Source of the DNA: Candidatus Cloacimonadota bacterium
GTDB lineage: Bacteria > Cloacimonadota > Cloacimonadia > Cloacimonadales > WRIO01
Reading direction: 5' to 3'
Length of the DNA stretch: 6,139 bases
Assembly (NCBI GenBank): GCA_023230175.1
Contig: JALNXV010000226.1
Coordinates: 1-6,139, forward strand
The notes beneath the pieces are model-generated. The model was not told the DNA's origin, did not search any database, and saw only the letters and a program-made list of their open reading frames with translations. The translations under genes and the position numbers were made by a program. How positions within the stretch are numbered: position 1 is the stretch's first letter; each line of letters starts with the position of its first letter. Positions 1 through 5,857 of this stretch are shown piece after piece.

Positions 1-1383
1 AATACTAAAAAATTTTTAGAAATTACCGAGAGCTACTTTCAACAATTACACTTAAAAATAGAATATTTAGAATTGCATAATTTTTTTAATAATCTTCAAA
101 ATACTAACAGATATGATCTTATATTAATTAAAATCCTTAATGAAGAAGAGTTATTTGAACTCTTTAATATTGAAGATTTAAGTCAATTTCAAAATATTAT
201 TATTTTCTCTTCTGATGAAATTATAGAAAGAAATTACAATAAATTTTTAGATTATGGCTTAGAAATATATCAGAAACAGATGAGTTATAATAATTTCTTT
301 GATTTCTTATTAGATTATTTTTTAAATAAAAAAGCAAACAAACCCAATCAAACTGATGAAGAAAAGATTGAGTATAAAAATTATTCAATCTTACTTGTTG
401 AAGATAATAAAATCAATCAAGAAGTAGCCGAAGAAATTTTAAAGAAATATAATCTACATTTAATTATTGCAGACAATGGTAAACTTGCTTTAGATCTATT
501 GAAAGAAAATCAATTTGATTTAATTTTTATGGATATTCAGATGCCGGGAATGGATGGATACGAAGTTACGAAAATAATTAGAAAAAATTTAAAATTAAAC
601 ACAATTCCTATTATTGCAATGACAGCTCATGCAATGGATGGAGTAAAAGATAAATGCATTCTTGCCGGAATGAATGACTATATATCAAAACCATTTAGTA
701 CTGAGCAATTAGAAACTGTTTTAAGTAGATATTTAAACACCAACATCAATAATTATGATTCTCAAATTGAAACTACTTATCCTGATTCATTACCGGGAAT
801 TTTAGTTAAAGATAGTCTTGATAGAATCGGTGGTAACTTTGATTTATATTCAAAATTAATAAAACGATTTAGTATAGATTTAGATAAAATTTTTATTGTT
901 GTCTGCGATTTATTAAAAATTAAAAATTATGATAGAATTAGCTATGAAATACATTCACTTAAAGGTACAGCAGCAAATCTTGGAGCAAATGAAATTTATA
1001 ATATTTGTAAAATTATTGAAAATAAACTAAAAGATTCTTTAACTATTGATATGGAACTCATAGAATTAAAAAATAACATAAAAAAATTTCAAGATAGTGT
1101 AAATACACTTTTATCAACTAAAACCGATAAAATTATATATAATAAAAGGACTTTTGATCCGGACTTATTTTTGTCTTCAATCAAGAAATTAATTGCTTTA
1201 TTGAAAGATGATGCATTTGTTGATGAAGAATATTTACAAAATATATCCTTAAAATTACCTCAAGAAGATCAAATTATTGAATTATTTGCAAATATTTCTA
1301 GTGAAATTATTGATTTCAATTATCAAAAAGCAATTGAAAAATTGTATTCTCTTGTTCACCTTATAAATAAAGGAATGAAATAA
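1..1383 (+). CDS. Hybrid sensor histidine kinase, C-terminal part (pseudo-receiver, receiver, Hpt); 5' end outside the window
   Basis: The reading frame is open from base 1, so the gene starts upstream; a TTG at 73 is only an internal codon. The visible 460 residues (numbered from base 1) begin with a receiver-like fold, about 1-108, in which the phosphoacceptor Asp is replaced by Lys44 (YDLILIKIL) while a conserved-type Lys92 remains. A complete receiver follows at about 128-245 with acidic pair Glu134/Asp135, phosphoacceptor Asp178 (FMDIQMPGMDG), Thr208 and Lys230 (SKPF). An Hpt domain at about 272-369 carries His318 in HSLKGTAANLGA. A helical tail, 384-460, resembles the C-terminal extension of BarA/EvgS-like kinases. 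In that family phosphate passes from kinase His to receiver Asp to Hpt His and then to a separate response regulator. The kinase core (HisKA and ATPase) is expected upstream but not seen. The next gene begins 2 nt after the stop and is a plausible relay partner. The exact N-terminal architecture is unknown. Confidence 0.9.
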   Translation, partial: NTKKFLEITESYFQQLHLKIEYLELHNFFNNLQNTNRYDLILIKILNEEELFELFNIEDLSQFQNIIIFSSDEIIERNYNKFLDYGLEIYQKQMSYNNFFDFLLDYFLNKKANKPNQTDEEKIEYKNYSILLVEDNKINQEVAEEILKKYNLHLIIADNGKLALDLLKENQFDLIFMDIQMPGMDGYEVTKIIRKNLKLNTIPIIAMTAHAMDGVKDKCILAGMNDYISKPFSTEQLETVLSRYLNTNINNYDSQIETTYPDSLPGILVKDSLDRIGGNFDLYSKLIKRFSIDLDKIFIVVCDLLKIKNYDRISYEIHSLKGTAANLGANEIYNICKIIENKLKDSLTIDMELIELKNNIKKFQDSVNTLLSTKTDKIIYNKRTFDPDLFLSSIKKLIALLKDDAFVDEEYLQNISLKLPQEDQIIELFANISSEIIDFNYQKAIEKLYSLVHLINKGMK

Positions 1384-1385
1384 AA

Positions 1386-2111
1386 ATGATGGAAGCAAAT
1401 GATATGACAATTTTAATAGTTGACGATATCAGATCAAATATAAATATTTTAAGTGAAATATTTAAACACGAATATATTATCAAGGTTACTAATAACGGTA
1501 AAGATGCTTTAAGAATCATACAAGGATCAAAACAACCCGATATAATCTTATTGGATATAATGATGCCGGAAATGAATGGATATGAGGTTTGCAAAATCTT
1601 AAAAAACTCAGAAAATACAAAAAATATTCCGGTAATTTTTATCACTGCTATGGAAGACGAAAAAGATGAAGAGTACGGTTTGTCCCTTGGAGCAATTGAT
1701 TATATAACAAAACCCTTTGCACCCAATCTTGTTAAATCAAGAGTAAGAAATCATTTAGAAAAACGAAAAATTGAAAAAATGTTACAAAAATCACTAATTG
1801 ATATTAAAAAAGCTTATAAAGATTTAGAGTTAAGTCAGGAGAAAATTATTAAATTAGAACAAAAAAATACTGCTTTTGCTATGGCTGTTACAGCTAATCA
1901 TGAAATTAATCAACCTCTTGCTATTATCAATAATTGTGTAGAATTATTAAAACTTAAAGTTACTGATGATAAACTATTATCCTATTATATAAAGATAGAA
2001 AACGCTGTCGAACGCATTAATAATATACTCAATAAGTTTAAAAATCTCTCTGAAGTAAGTTTTAAAAAATATTTAGATGATGTGGATATGCTTGACATTG
2101 ATCATAATTAA
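1386..2111 (+). CDS. Response regulator with receiver, coiled coil and HisKA-like (DHp) domain, no ATPase domain
   Basis: This 241-residue protein has an N-terminal receiver, about 7-125, with Asp13/Asp14, phosphoacceptor Asp57 (LLDIMMPEMNG), Thr87 and Lys109 (TKPF). A charged helix likely to be coiled coil follows at about 125-162. The C-terminal part, about 163-225, looks like a histidine-kinase dimerisation/phosphoacceptor hairpin with an H-box, NHEINQPLAII, centred on His172. No N, G1 or G2 box of an ATPase domain follows, and the protein ends in YLDDVDMLDID. The receiver should accept phosphate from the hybrid kinase encoded just upstream; His172 may pass it on or mainly serve dimerisation (inference). 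No DNA-binding domain is present. The start is uncertain: ATG codons occur at 1386, 1389 and 1404. AGGA at 1371-1374 lies 11 nt before 1386, whereas GGAAG at 1391-1395 is 8 nt before 1404, which would give a typical MTILIVDD start. No frameshifted ATPase remnant is seen downstream. Confidence 0.88.
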   Translation: MMEANDMTILIVDDIRSNINILSEIFKHEYIIKVTNNGKDALRIIQGSKQPDIILLDIMMPEMNGYEVCKILKNSENTKNIPVIFITAMEDEKDEEYGLSLGAIDYITKPFAPNLVKSRVRNHLEKRKIEKMLQKSLIDIKKAYKDLELSQEKIIKLEQKNTAFAMAVTANHEINQPLAIINNCVELLKLKVTDDKLLSYYIKIENAVERINNILNKFKNLSEVSFKKYLDDVDMLDIDHN

Positions 2112-2178
2112 ATATATGTAATTTTTATTCTTAGTGTTTTTTTGTTAAAAAATATCAAACATTGTTCTATATACTTCT

Positions 2179-2312
2179 AAAGGCTGTCTCAATATGTAGA
2201 AAAGTTCAACAAGCTTCCAGCTTGTAGTTTCATAAAATATTGAATACTTTTCAATTAAGGTTTTGAGTACAAGCAAGGATGCTCGCAAAACATTAATTAT
2301 GAGACAGACTTT
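2179..2312. mobile_element. MITE-like element, copy 1, with imperfect terminal inverted repeats
   Basis: The ends are AAAGGCTGTCTCA (2179-2191) and TGAGACAGACTTT (2300-2312), which are inverted repeats matching at 12 of 13 positions. The GGCTGTCTCA-type end resembles termini of some bacterial insertion sequences (from memory, not searched). The 134-bp body has no coding capacity. It contains a perfect small hairpin, CAAGCT-TCC-AGCTTG (2210-2224), and a second short inverted repeat, AGCA-AGGA-TGCT (2272-2283). No convincing target-site duplication is visible. Its interior aligns without gaps to 2932-3041, which supports a dispersed element rather than chance ends. Confidence 0.5.
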
Positions 2313-2317
2313 CCTAA

Positions 2318-2402
2318 CTTGTAGTTAAAAAATTTTAAATGATAGCATAGATACTCTCATAACAAAACTAAGTGCAAGCTTAATAATTATGATAATCAGT
2401 CT
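2318..2402. repeat. Partial, decayed third copy of the same repeat
   Basis: The stretch opens with CTTGTAGTT, as at 2221-2229 of copy 1, then lacks about 25 nt. It resumes at 2335-2363, which matches copy 1 positions 2263-2291 at about 20 of 29 bases, including GATACTCTCATAAC against GATGCTCGCAAAAC. The tail ending in CAGTCTTA near 2402 may correspond to the right end. It lies directly behind copy 1 in the same orientation. The low identity makes the exact limits uncertain. Confidence 0.35.
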
Positions 2403-2598
2403 TATGTTTGTTCAAGAAAAATCATTTTTTAAATTGAAAATTATTTTACAATTTAAATCAAATATATCAAATAAAAATAATCTATAAAACATATTTACTT
2501 TATTTTTTAAATTATAATCATAAAATAAACACGGTCTATGCAACTAAACTATTTAAAAATAATAAGTTATGTTTTAGGAAAATGGCTTTACAGAACAA

Positions 2599-2655
2599 CA
2601 TAGGTACAGGAGACCTACAGGAAATAACATCTCCTGTAGGTCTCCTGTACCTATG
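2599..2655. repeat. Perfect 24-bp inverted repeat with 9-nt loop
   Basis: Arms 2599-2622 and 2632-2655 are exact reverse complements; the loop is 2623-2631 (AATAACATC). The arm begins CATAGGTACAGG and ends CCTACAGGA, and at roughly half G+C it stands out from its AT-rich surroundings. Within the arm TACAGGA occurs twice, and TAGGT (2601-2605) with ACCTA (2613-2617) could form a smaller hairpin in each arm. It is not a usual intrinsic terminator because no T-run follows. It could be a foldback repeat, a mobile-element footprint or a structured RNA element; the function is unknown. Confidence 0.9.
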
Positions 2656-2882
2656 CTATATATTTCAAGTAGTTGACCGATATAATAACTCAGTATTATA
2701 ACTTTACAAAATAAAAATAAATATCAACAAAGCACTATTTGATTAACACTTATTAATTTATAAATATAAATATACAAAATAAGTAATATTTGTATTGTTT
2801 TTACAAGATTATTAGTCAAAGAAAATCAATAATCTTTTATGTGAGTTTTTCAAGAAATAATTTATTCAAAAAGGCTAATATT

Positions 2883-3044
2883 AAAGACAACTGAATAATG
2901 TTGTTGTGCAAATAAAGATATTCGCACAGCGAAAGTTCTATTAGCATCGAAATTGTAGTTTGATAACTTATTTATTATATATCGGTTAAAGTTTTAAGAA
3001 GTAGCTGGGATGCTCGCATAACTATTGTTTTAAGATAGTCTTAA
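2883..3044. mobile_element. MITE-like element, diverged copy 2
   Basis: Positions 2932-3041 align to 2201-2310 at a constant offset of 731 nt without gaps, about 77 of 110 bases identical by hand count. The best-kept blocks are AAAGTTC, TTGTAGTTT, and GGATGCTCGCA near the right end. The left end does not align at this offset; AAAGACAACTGAA (2883-2895) may be the degraded left terminus, displaced by about 27 nt. The right end TAGTCTTA (3036-3043) is a weak counterpart of the copy 1 end. Limits are approximate, and the divergence implies an old insertion. Confidence 0.45.
2903..2930. repeat. Stem-loop near the left end of repeat copy 2
   Basis: GTTGTGCAAAT (2903-2913) pairs with ATTCGCACAGC (2920-2930) over a 6-nt loop: nine Watson-Crick pairs, one G-T pair and one A-C mismatch. 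Its 28-nt size is close to the extra length that separates the left end of copy 2 from that of copy 1, so it may be an inserted or copy-specific hairpin. Confidence 0.5.
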
Positions 3045-3130
3045 AAAAACATAATATTTACTATTAGTTTCAACTGTTTAAAAATAAAATTACTCAACTA
3101 ACTTTTTTAATAAATCAACAAATAATTTTC

Positions 3131-3158
3131 TTGACATATAAACAGCTTAAATTATTAT
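3131..3158 (+). promoter_or_regulatory. Sigma-70-like promoter for the glycosyltransferase-surE-pcm operon
   Basis: A consensus -35 hexamer TTGACA (3131-3136) is followed after 16 nt by TATTAT (3153-3158), which matches the -10 consensus at five of six positions. Transcription would begin near 3165, leaving a leader of about 20-25 nt before the ATG at 3188. The position at the end of a long gene-free region and just before a tightly packed gene series fits a main operon promoter. In AT-rich DNA -10-like sequences are common, so the exact TTGACA is the stronger part of the evidence. Confidence 0.6.
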
Positions 3159-3178
3159 TATTCAAAAATAATTTCAAT

Positions 3179-3182
3179 AGGG
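3179..3182 (+). promoter_or_regulatory. Ribosome binding site deciding the glycosyltransferase start
   Basis: AGGG lies 5 nt before the ATG at 3188. The upstream in-frame TTG at 3131 has no comparable purine-rich site and coincides with the -35 hexamer, so 3188 is preferred. Confidence 0.6.
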
Positions 3183-3187
3183 TAAAG

Positions 3188-3886
3188 ATGGTAAGTAAAT
3201 CATTGATTAAAAAGGCAAATATTGATAATACCTTGATAATAATTCCTGTATATAATAGTGAATTATATCTAAATAAATTATTAATGAATCTTTCAAGATT
3301 AGGATACTTAGATAATGTTTTGTGTGTTAATGATGGTTCATTAGATAATAGCTTAGAGATAATACATAATTATAAATGTCAATGTATTGATTATTCAAGA
3401 AATATGGGTAAAGGATACGCCTTAAAACAAGGTTTTATCTACGCTAAAGATAAAAATTTCAATTTTGTCATTACTTTAGATAGCGATTTACAACACAAGC
3501 CTGAATCAATTAATGATTTTTTTATTACTCAAAATCACGAAAATGCCGATATGGTAATTGGTTATAGAAGATTTAAAATAAATACAATGCCTATAAGTAG
3601 GTATTTGAGTAATAAATTAACTAGTTTTATTGTAAGCATAATTTGTAAAAAAACTATACTTGATTCACAGTCAGGATATAGACTATATAATCTTGAATTA
3701 TTTAATCCTGACGAAATTAAAAGTAATAGATATCAGATGGAAACAGAAATCATACTTAATTATGTTATAAAAAAAGCCATTATTTCATACGTAGAGATAC
3801 CAATAATTTATAACAACGAAATTAGCCATATATCTCATCTCAGAGATATAATAAATTTTATAAAAATAATTTTAGAAAGAGTATAA
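3188..3886 (+). CDS. Family 2 glycosyltransferase, polyprenyl-phosphate-mannose synthase-like
   Basis: The 232-residue protein has a GT-A fold of glycosyltransferase family 2, which transfers a sugar from a nucleotide sugar to an acceptor; DPM1-like members use polyprenyl phosphate at the inner membrane face. Visible motifs are IIIPVYN (17-23), VNDGSLDN (47-54), GKGYALKQGF (74-83), the metal-binding DSD (98-100) in TLDSDLQHKPE, and DSQSGYRLY (159-167). No membrane segment is evident, so it lacks the C-terminal anchor of longer relatives. An in-frame TTG at 3131 would add 19 residues but sits on the promoter; ATG 3188 has an AGGG site. The stop abuts the surE start codon directly, so the genes are probably co-transcribed and translationally coupled. 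Unlike the surrounding genes it contains no CCGG and uses CCT before G-starting codons, which might mean a separate origin or simply weaker conservation. The acceptor cannot be told from sequence. Confidence 0.88.
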   Translation: MVSKSLIKKANIDNTLIIIPVYNSELYLNKLLMNLSRLGYLDNVLCVNDGSLDNSLEIIHNYKCQCIDYSRNMGKGYALKQGFIYAKDKNFNFVITLDSDLQHKPESINDFFITQNHENADMVIGYRRFKINTMPISRYLSNKLTSFIVSIICKKTILDSQSGYRLYNLELFNPDEIKSNRYQMETEIILNYVIKKAIISYVEIPIIYNNEISHISHLRDIINFIKIILERV

Positions 3887-4690
3887 ATGAATATTTTATT
3901 AACAAATGATGACAGTGTTGAGTCTAAAGGTATATGGATTTTAAGAGAATTGCTTATCGATGCAGGTCATAAAGTTTTTTTAGTAGCCCCGGCTATTGAA
4001 AGAAGTGCTGCATCTCATTCAATAACAATAAGAGAACCTTTAAGAGTTAAAAAGGTACAAAATCCTTTTAATAAAAAAGATTTTACCGAATCAGCATTTT
4101 CCGTATCCGGAACTCCGGTTGATTGTGTAATTCTTGCTTTTGAAGAAATTTTAAAAAATGAGCCCAAAATAGATTTAGTTATTTCCGGCATTAATGCAGG
4201 ACAAAATTTAGGTGACGATATGTTATATTCCGGTACTGTTGCTGCGGCAATAGAAGCAATGTGTTTTGGTTATAAAGCGATAGCAATATCAAATACAAGT
4301 TTTGAAAATCAAAAATATGAAGTTGCTGCAGAAATTATGTGTAATTTAGTTAAACATAATATAAGTCAATTTATAGGACATCGAGAAATACTTAATATAA
4401 ATGTACCAAATGTAGATAAAAATGAAATTAAATCAACCAGAATAACTCAAGTCGGATTCAGAAGATACCAAAATATATTACATAAAGATAAAGATCACAG
4501 AAATAGAGATATTTTTTGGATTGGAGGAGACAATCCTATATATGAAAAATCAGATTTTTGTTTAGATTATGAAGCTATAAAAAACAATGAAGTTTCAATT
4601 TCTCCGGTTAAAGTAGATTTTTCAAACAAAGACAAAATAGATTCACTTAAAAACTGGCTATCAAACATAGGGGAGATGGATGAGATTTGA
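3887..4690 (+). CDS. surE: 5'/3'-nucleotidase SurE (survival protein)
   Basis: SurE is a cytoplasmic, divalent-metal-dependent phosphatase that hydrolyses nucleoside 5'- and 3'-monophosphates and is linked to stationary-phase and stress survival. The 267-residue length is typical. The family signature is clear: N-terminal MNILLTNDDS with metal ligands Asp8 and Asp9, ERSAASHSIT (38-47) with ligand Ser40, SGTPVDCV (74-81), and SGINAGQNLGDDMLYSGTVAAAIEA (split: SGIN at 100-103 with ligand Asn103, then YSGTVAAAIEA at 114-124). All four expected ligands are present, so the enzyme should be active. The ATG follows the glycosyltransferase stop with no gap, and the 3' end overlaps pcm by 11 nt. Pairing with pcm is a known conserved arrangement in many bacteria, including Escherichia coli. 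Confidence 0.97.
   Translation: MNILLTNDDSVESKGIWILRELLIDAGHKVFLVAPAIERSAASHSITIREPLRVKKVQNPFNKKDFTESAFSVSGTPVDCVILAFEEILKNEPKIDLVISGINAGQNLGDDMLYSGTVAAAIEAMCFGYKAIAISNTSFENQKYEVAAEIMCNLVKHNISQFIGHREILNINVPNVDKNEIKSTRITQVGFRRYQNILHKDKDHRNRDIFWIGGDNPIYEKSDFCLDYEAIKNNEVSISPVKVDFSNKDKIDSLKNWLSNIGEMDEI
4669..4675 (+). promoter_or_regulatory. Ribosome binding site of pcm inside the end of surE
   Basis: AGGGGAG is the strongest Shine-Dalgarno-like sequence in the window. It lies 4 nt before the pcm ATG at 4680, which is short but workable, and is embedded in surE codons, implying coupling. A second in-frame ATG at 4707 lacks a comparable site. Confidence 0.65.
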
Positions 4691-5351
4691 TGATCAAAGA
4701 ATAAGAATGGTAGAAACACACTTAATTGCTAGAAACATAAGTAATAAAAAAGTCATTGATGCATTTAAAAAAGTGCCTCGTGAGTTATTTGTTTCTGATG
4801 AATGGCGAGAATTTGCATATAAAGACCATCCCTTATCTATTGGTTTTCAACAAACCATTTCACAACCTTATATTGTCGCTTTAATGATGTCTTTACTTGA
4901 TATAAAAGATACAGATCGTGTTTTAGAAATTGGTACCGGTTCCGGCTATCAGACCGCTTTATTAGCAGAAATTTCTTCAGAAGTCTTTACTGTTGAAAGA
5001 ATCGAAGATTTATTAATGAATGCAAAGAAAATATTAAAAAAATTAGAATATAAAAATATCTATTATAAAATAGGTGATGGAAGTCTAGGGTGGGAAAATG
5101 CCTTACCTATAGTTTCAGAGTTTAATAAAATAATTGTTTCAGCAGCAAGTCCAAAGGTCCCGGAAAAACTTTTAAATCAATTGAGTGTAGGAGGTAAGTT
5201 AATTTTACCTTTAGGTTCAATCAATAATCAAGATTTAGTAGTGTACGAAAAACAAGTTGATTCAAATGGAAATGATTGTATTTCATCAAATAATTGTGGA
5301 CAATGTGTTTTTGTTCCGTTAATAGGAAAAGATGCCTGGGCAGACTTATAG
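4680..5351 (+). CDS. pcm: Protein-L-isoaspartate O-methyltransferase
   Basis: This cytoplasmic repair enzyme uses S-adenosylmethionine to methylate L-isoaspartyl residues formed by ageing of Asn and Asp in proteins, starting their reversion to normal aspartate. The 223 residues match the bacterial family length. Motifs are VPRELFV (32-38), IGFQQTISQPYIVALM (54-69) around the substrate site, the SAM-binding motif I VLEIGTGSGYQTALLA (81-96), the acidic loop end VER (105-107), GDG (132-134), and the family tail CVFVPLIGKDAW (209-220). The start at 4680 overlaps surE by 11 nt and gives the usual N-terminal helix (QRIRMVETHLIARNI). The next gene's ribosome site overlaps the pcm stop. The surE neighbourhood supports a stress-survival and repair role. 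Confidence 0.97.
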   Translation: MRFDDQRIRMVETHLIARNISNKKVIDAFKKVPRELFVSDEWREFAYKDHPLSIGFQQTISQPYIVALMMSLLDIKDTDRVLEIGTGSGYQTALLAEISSEVFTVERIEDLLMNAKKILKKLEYKNIYYKIGDGSLGWENALPIVSEFNKIIVSAASPKVPEKLLNQLSVGGKLILPLGSINNQDLVVYEKQVDSNGNDCISSNNCGQCVFVPLIGKDAWADL

Positions 5352-5354
5352 GAG
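5350..5354 (+). promoter_or_regulatory. Ribosome binding site fixing the start of the cNMP-binding protein
   Basis: AGGAG overlaps the pcm stop codon and lies 5 nt before the ATG at 5360. A frame-open GTG at 5294 would place 22 cysteine-rich, non-family residues (read out of frame through pcm) on the protein, so it is rejected. Confidence 0.75.
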
Positions 5355-5359
5355 TGTCT

Positions 5360-5857
5360 ATGTCAAATAATTTTTTTAAGAAGATTTTAAAAAAAACGAG
5401 TAAAAAATTAGATGATTTCACTTTTTTAAATAAGGTTGAAATATTTAAAAATTTAAGTAAATCTGAGCTTAGTTTATTTGCAAAATTATTTTTAATTAGG
5501 AAATTTGAACAAGGTGAAATTATTTTCAGAGAAACTTACCCTCATGTTGTACTTTATATCATAAAAAGTGGAGAAGTAGAGATTTTTTTAGAAAATACTG
5601 AAAATAACATCGTTATATCTCAGCTTTCAGAAGCCTCTCATTTTGGTGAAATTGGTTTATTTGCCGAGGTTAATCGAATAGCTTCTGCAAAAGCAACAAA
5701 AGAAACAACCTTGTATGCAGTCACAAAAAATGATTTTAGACGATTTGTTAGAAAAAACCCTGCTACCGGTATAAAATTACTTTATAATTTAGGAGAACAT
5801 ATGGCTTTAGGCTTAATAAATTCAAATCAAAGATTAAAGAAATATGAAATCAGGTAA
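5360..5857 (+). CDS. Stand-alone cyclic-nucleotide-binding domain protein
   Basis: The 165-residue protein consists of a basic N-terminal helix (about 1-20: FFKKILKKTSKK), one Crp/PKA-type cyclic-nucleotide-binding beta-roll (about 25-135), and a C-terminal helix (about 136-163). The sensor signature is visible: FLNKVEIFKNLSKSEL, the GEVEIF strand (71-76), and the phosphate-binding cassette HFGEIGLFAEVNRIASAKA (94-112), in which Glu97 and Arg106 occupy the expected ligand-contacting positions. No helix-turn-helix, kinase or channel follows, so it is not a CRP-type transcription factor; it probably acts through protein contacts, perhaps with a neighbour's product (inference). Binding of cAMP or cGMP is likely but not certain. 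ATG 5360 is set by AGGAG. The 3' end overlaps the next gene by 14 nt, consistent with coupled translation and a linked role with the AI-2E family membrane protein. Confidence 0.87.
   Translation: MSNNFFKKILKKTSKKLDDFTFLNKVEIFKNLSKSELSLFAKLFLIRKFEQGEIIFRETYPHVVLYIIKSGEVEIFLENTENNIVISQLSEASHFGEIGLFAEVNRIASAKATKETTLYAVTKNDFRRFVRKNPATGIKLLYNLGEHMALGLINSNQRLKKYEIR

Larger units (their letters stand above)
2112..3130. other. About 1 kb non-coding, repeat-rich gap
   Basis: No reading frame here has a credible start, length or recognisable protein. The stretch contains related repeat copies at 2179-2312, 2318-2402 and 2883-3044, the perfect hairpin at 2599-2655, a weaker AT-only inverted repeat (arms TTTAAATTG 2428-2436 and CAATTTAAA 2449-2457), and a 7-bp one (2681-2687 with 2694-2700). 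The rest is low-complexity AT sequence. No tRNA, rRNA or CRISPR array was recognised. It looks like a site where mobile or repeat DNA accumulated between two conserved gene blocks. Confidence 0.75.

Noticed and set aside
73..75. TTG as start codon of the first gene
   Set aside because: The same frame is open back to base 1 and its upstream residues fit the receiver-like fold, so the gene is cut by the window edge rather than starting here.
1361..1645. 94-residue minus-strand reading frame
   Set aside because: It lies opposite the receiver-encoding start of a well-supported gene; its hydrophobic product is what antisense of AT-rich coding DNA gives.
2137..2152. Terminator after the receiver-DHp gene (T7-GTT-A6)
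   Set aside because: The stem is made only of A-T pairs with a 3-nt loop and has no G-C pairs followed by a T-run; in this AT-rich DNA it is not convincing.
2673..2700. Promoter with TTGACC and TATTAT after the hairpin
   Set aside because: The spacing of 15 nt is short, no gene follows for about 490 nt, and the TATTAT is part of an AT-rich inverted repeat.
2599..3044. CRISPR array
   Set aside because: There are no regularly spaced identical repeats; the repeats are either one inverted pair or diverged copies with irregular spacing.
5294..5359. GTG-started 22-residue extension of the cNMP protein
   Set aside because: It reads through pcm in another frame and gives a residue composition unlike the family; AGGAG before ATG 5360 explains the start.
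5221..5421. 66-residue minus-strand reading frame
   Set aside because: It is antisense to the end of pcm and the start of the cNMP gene, with no family resemblance.
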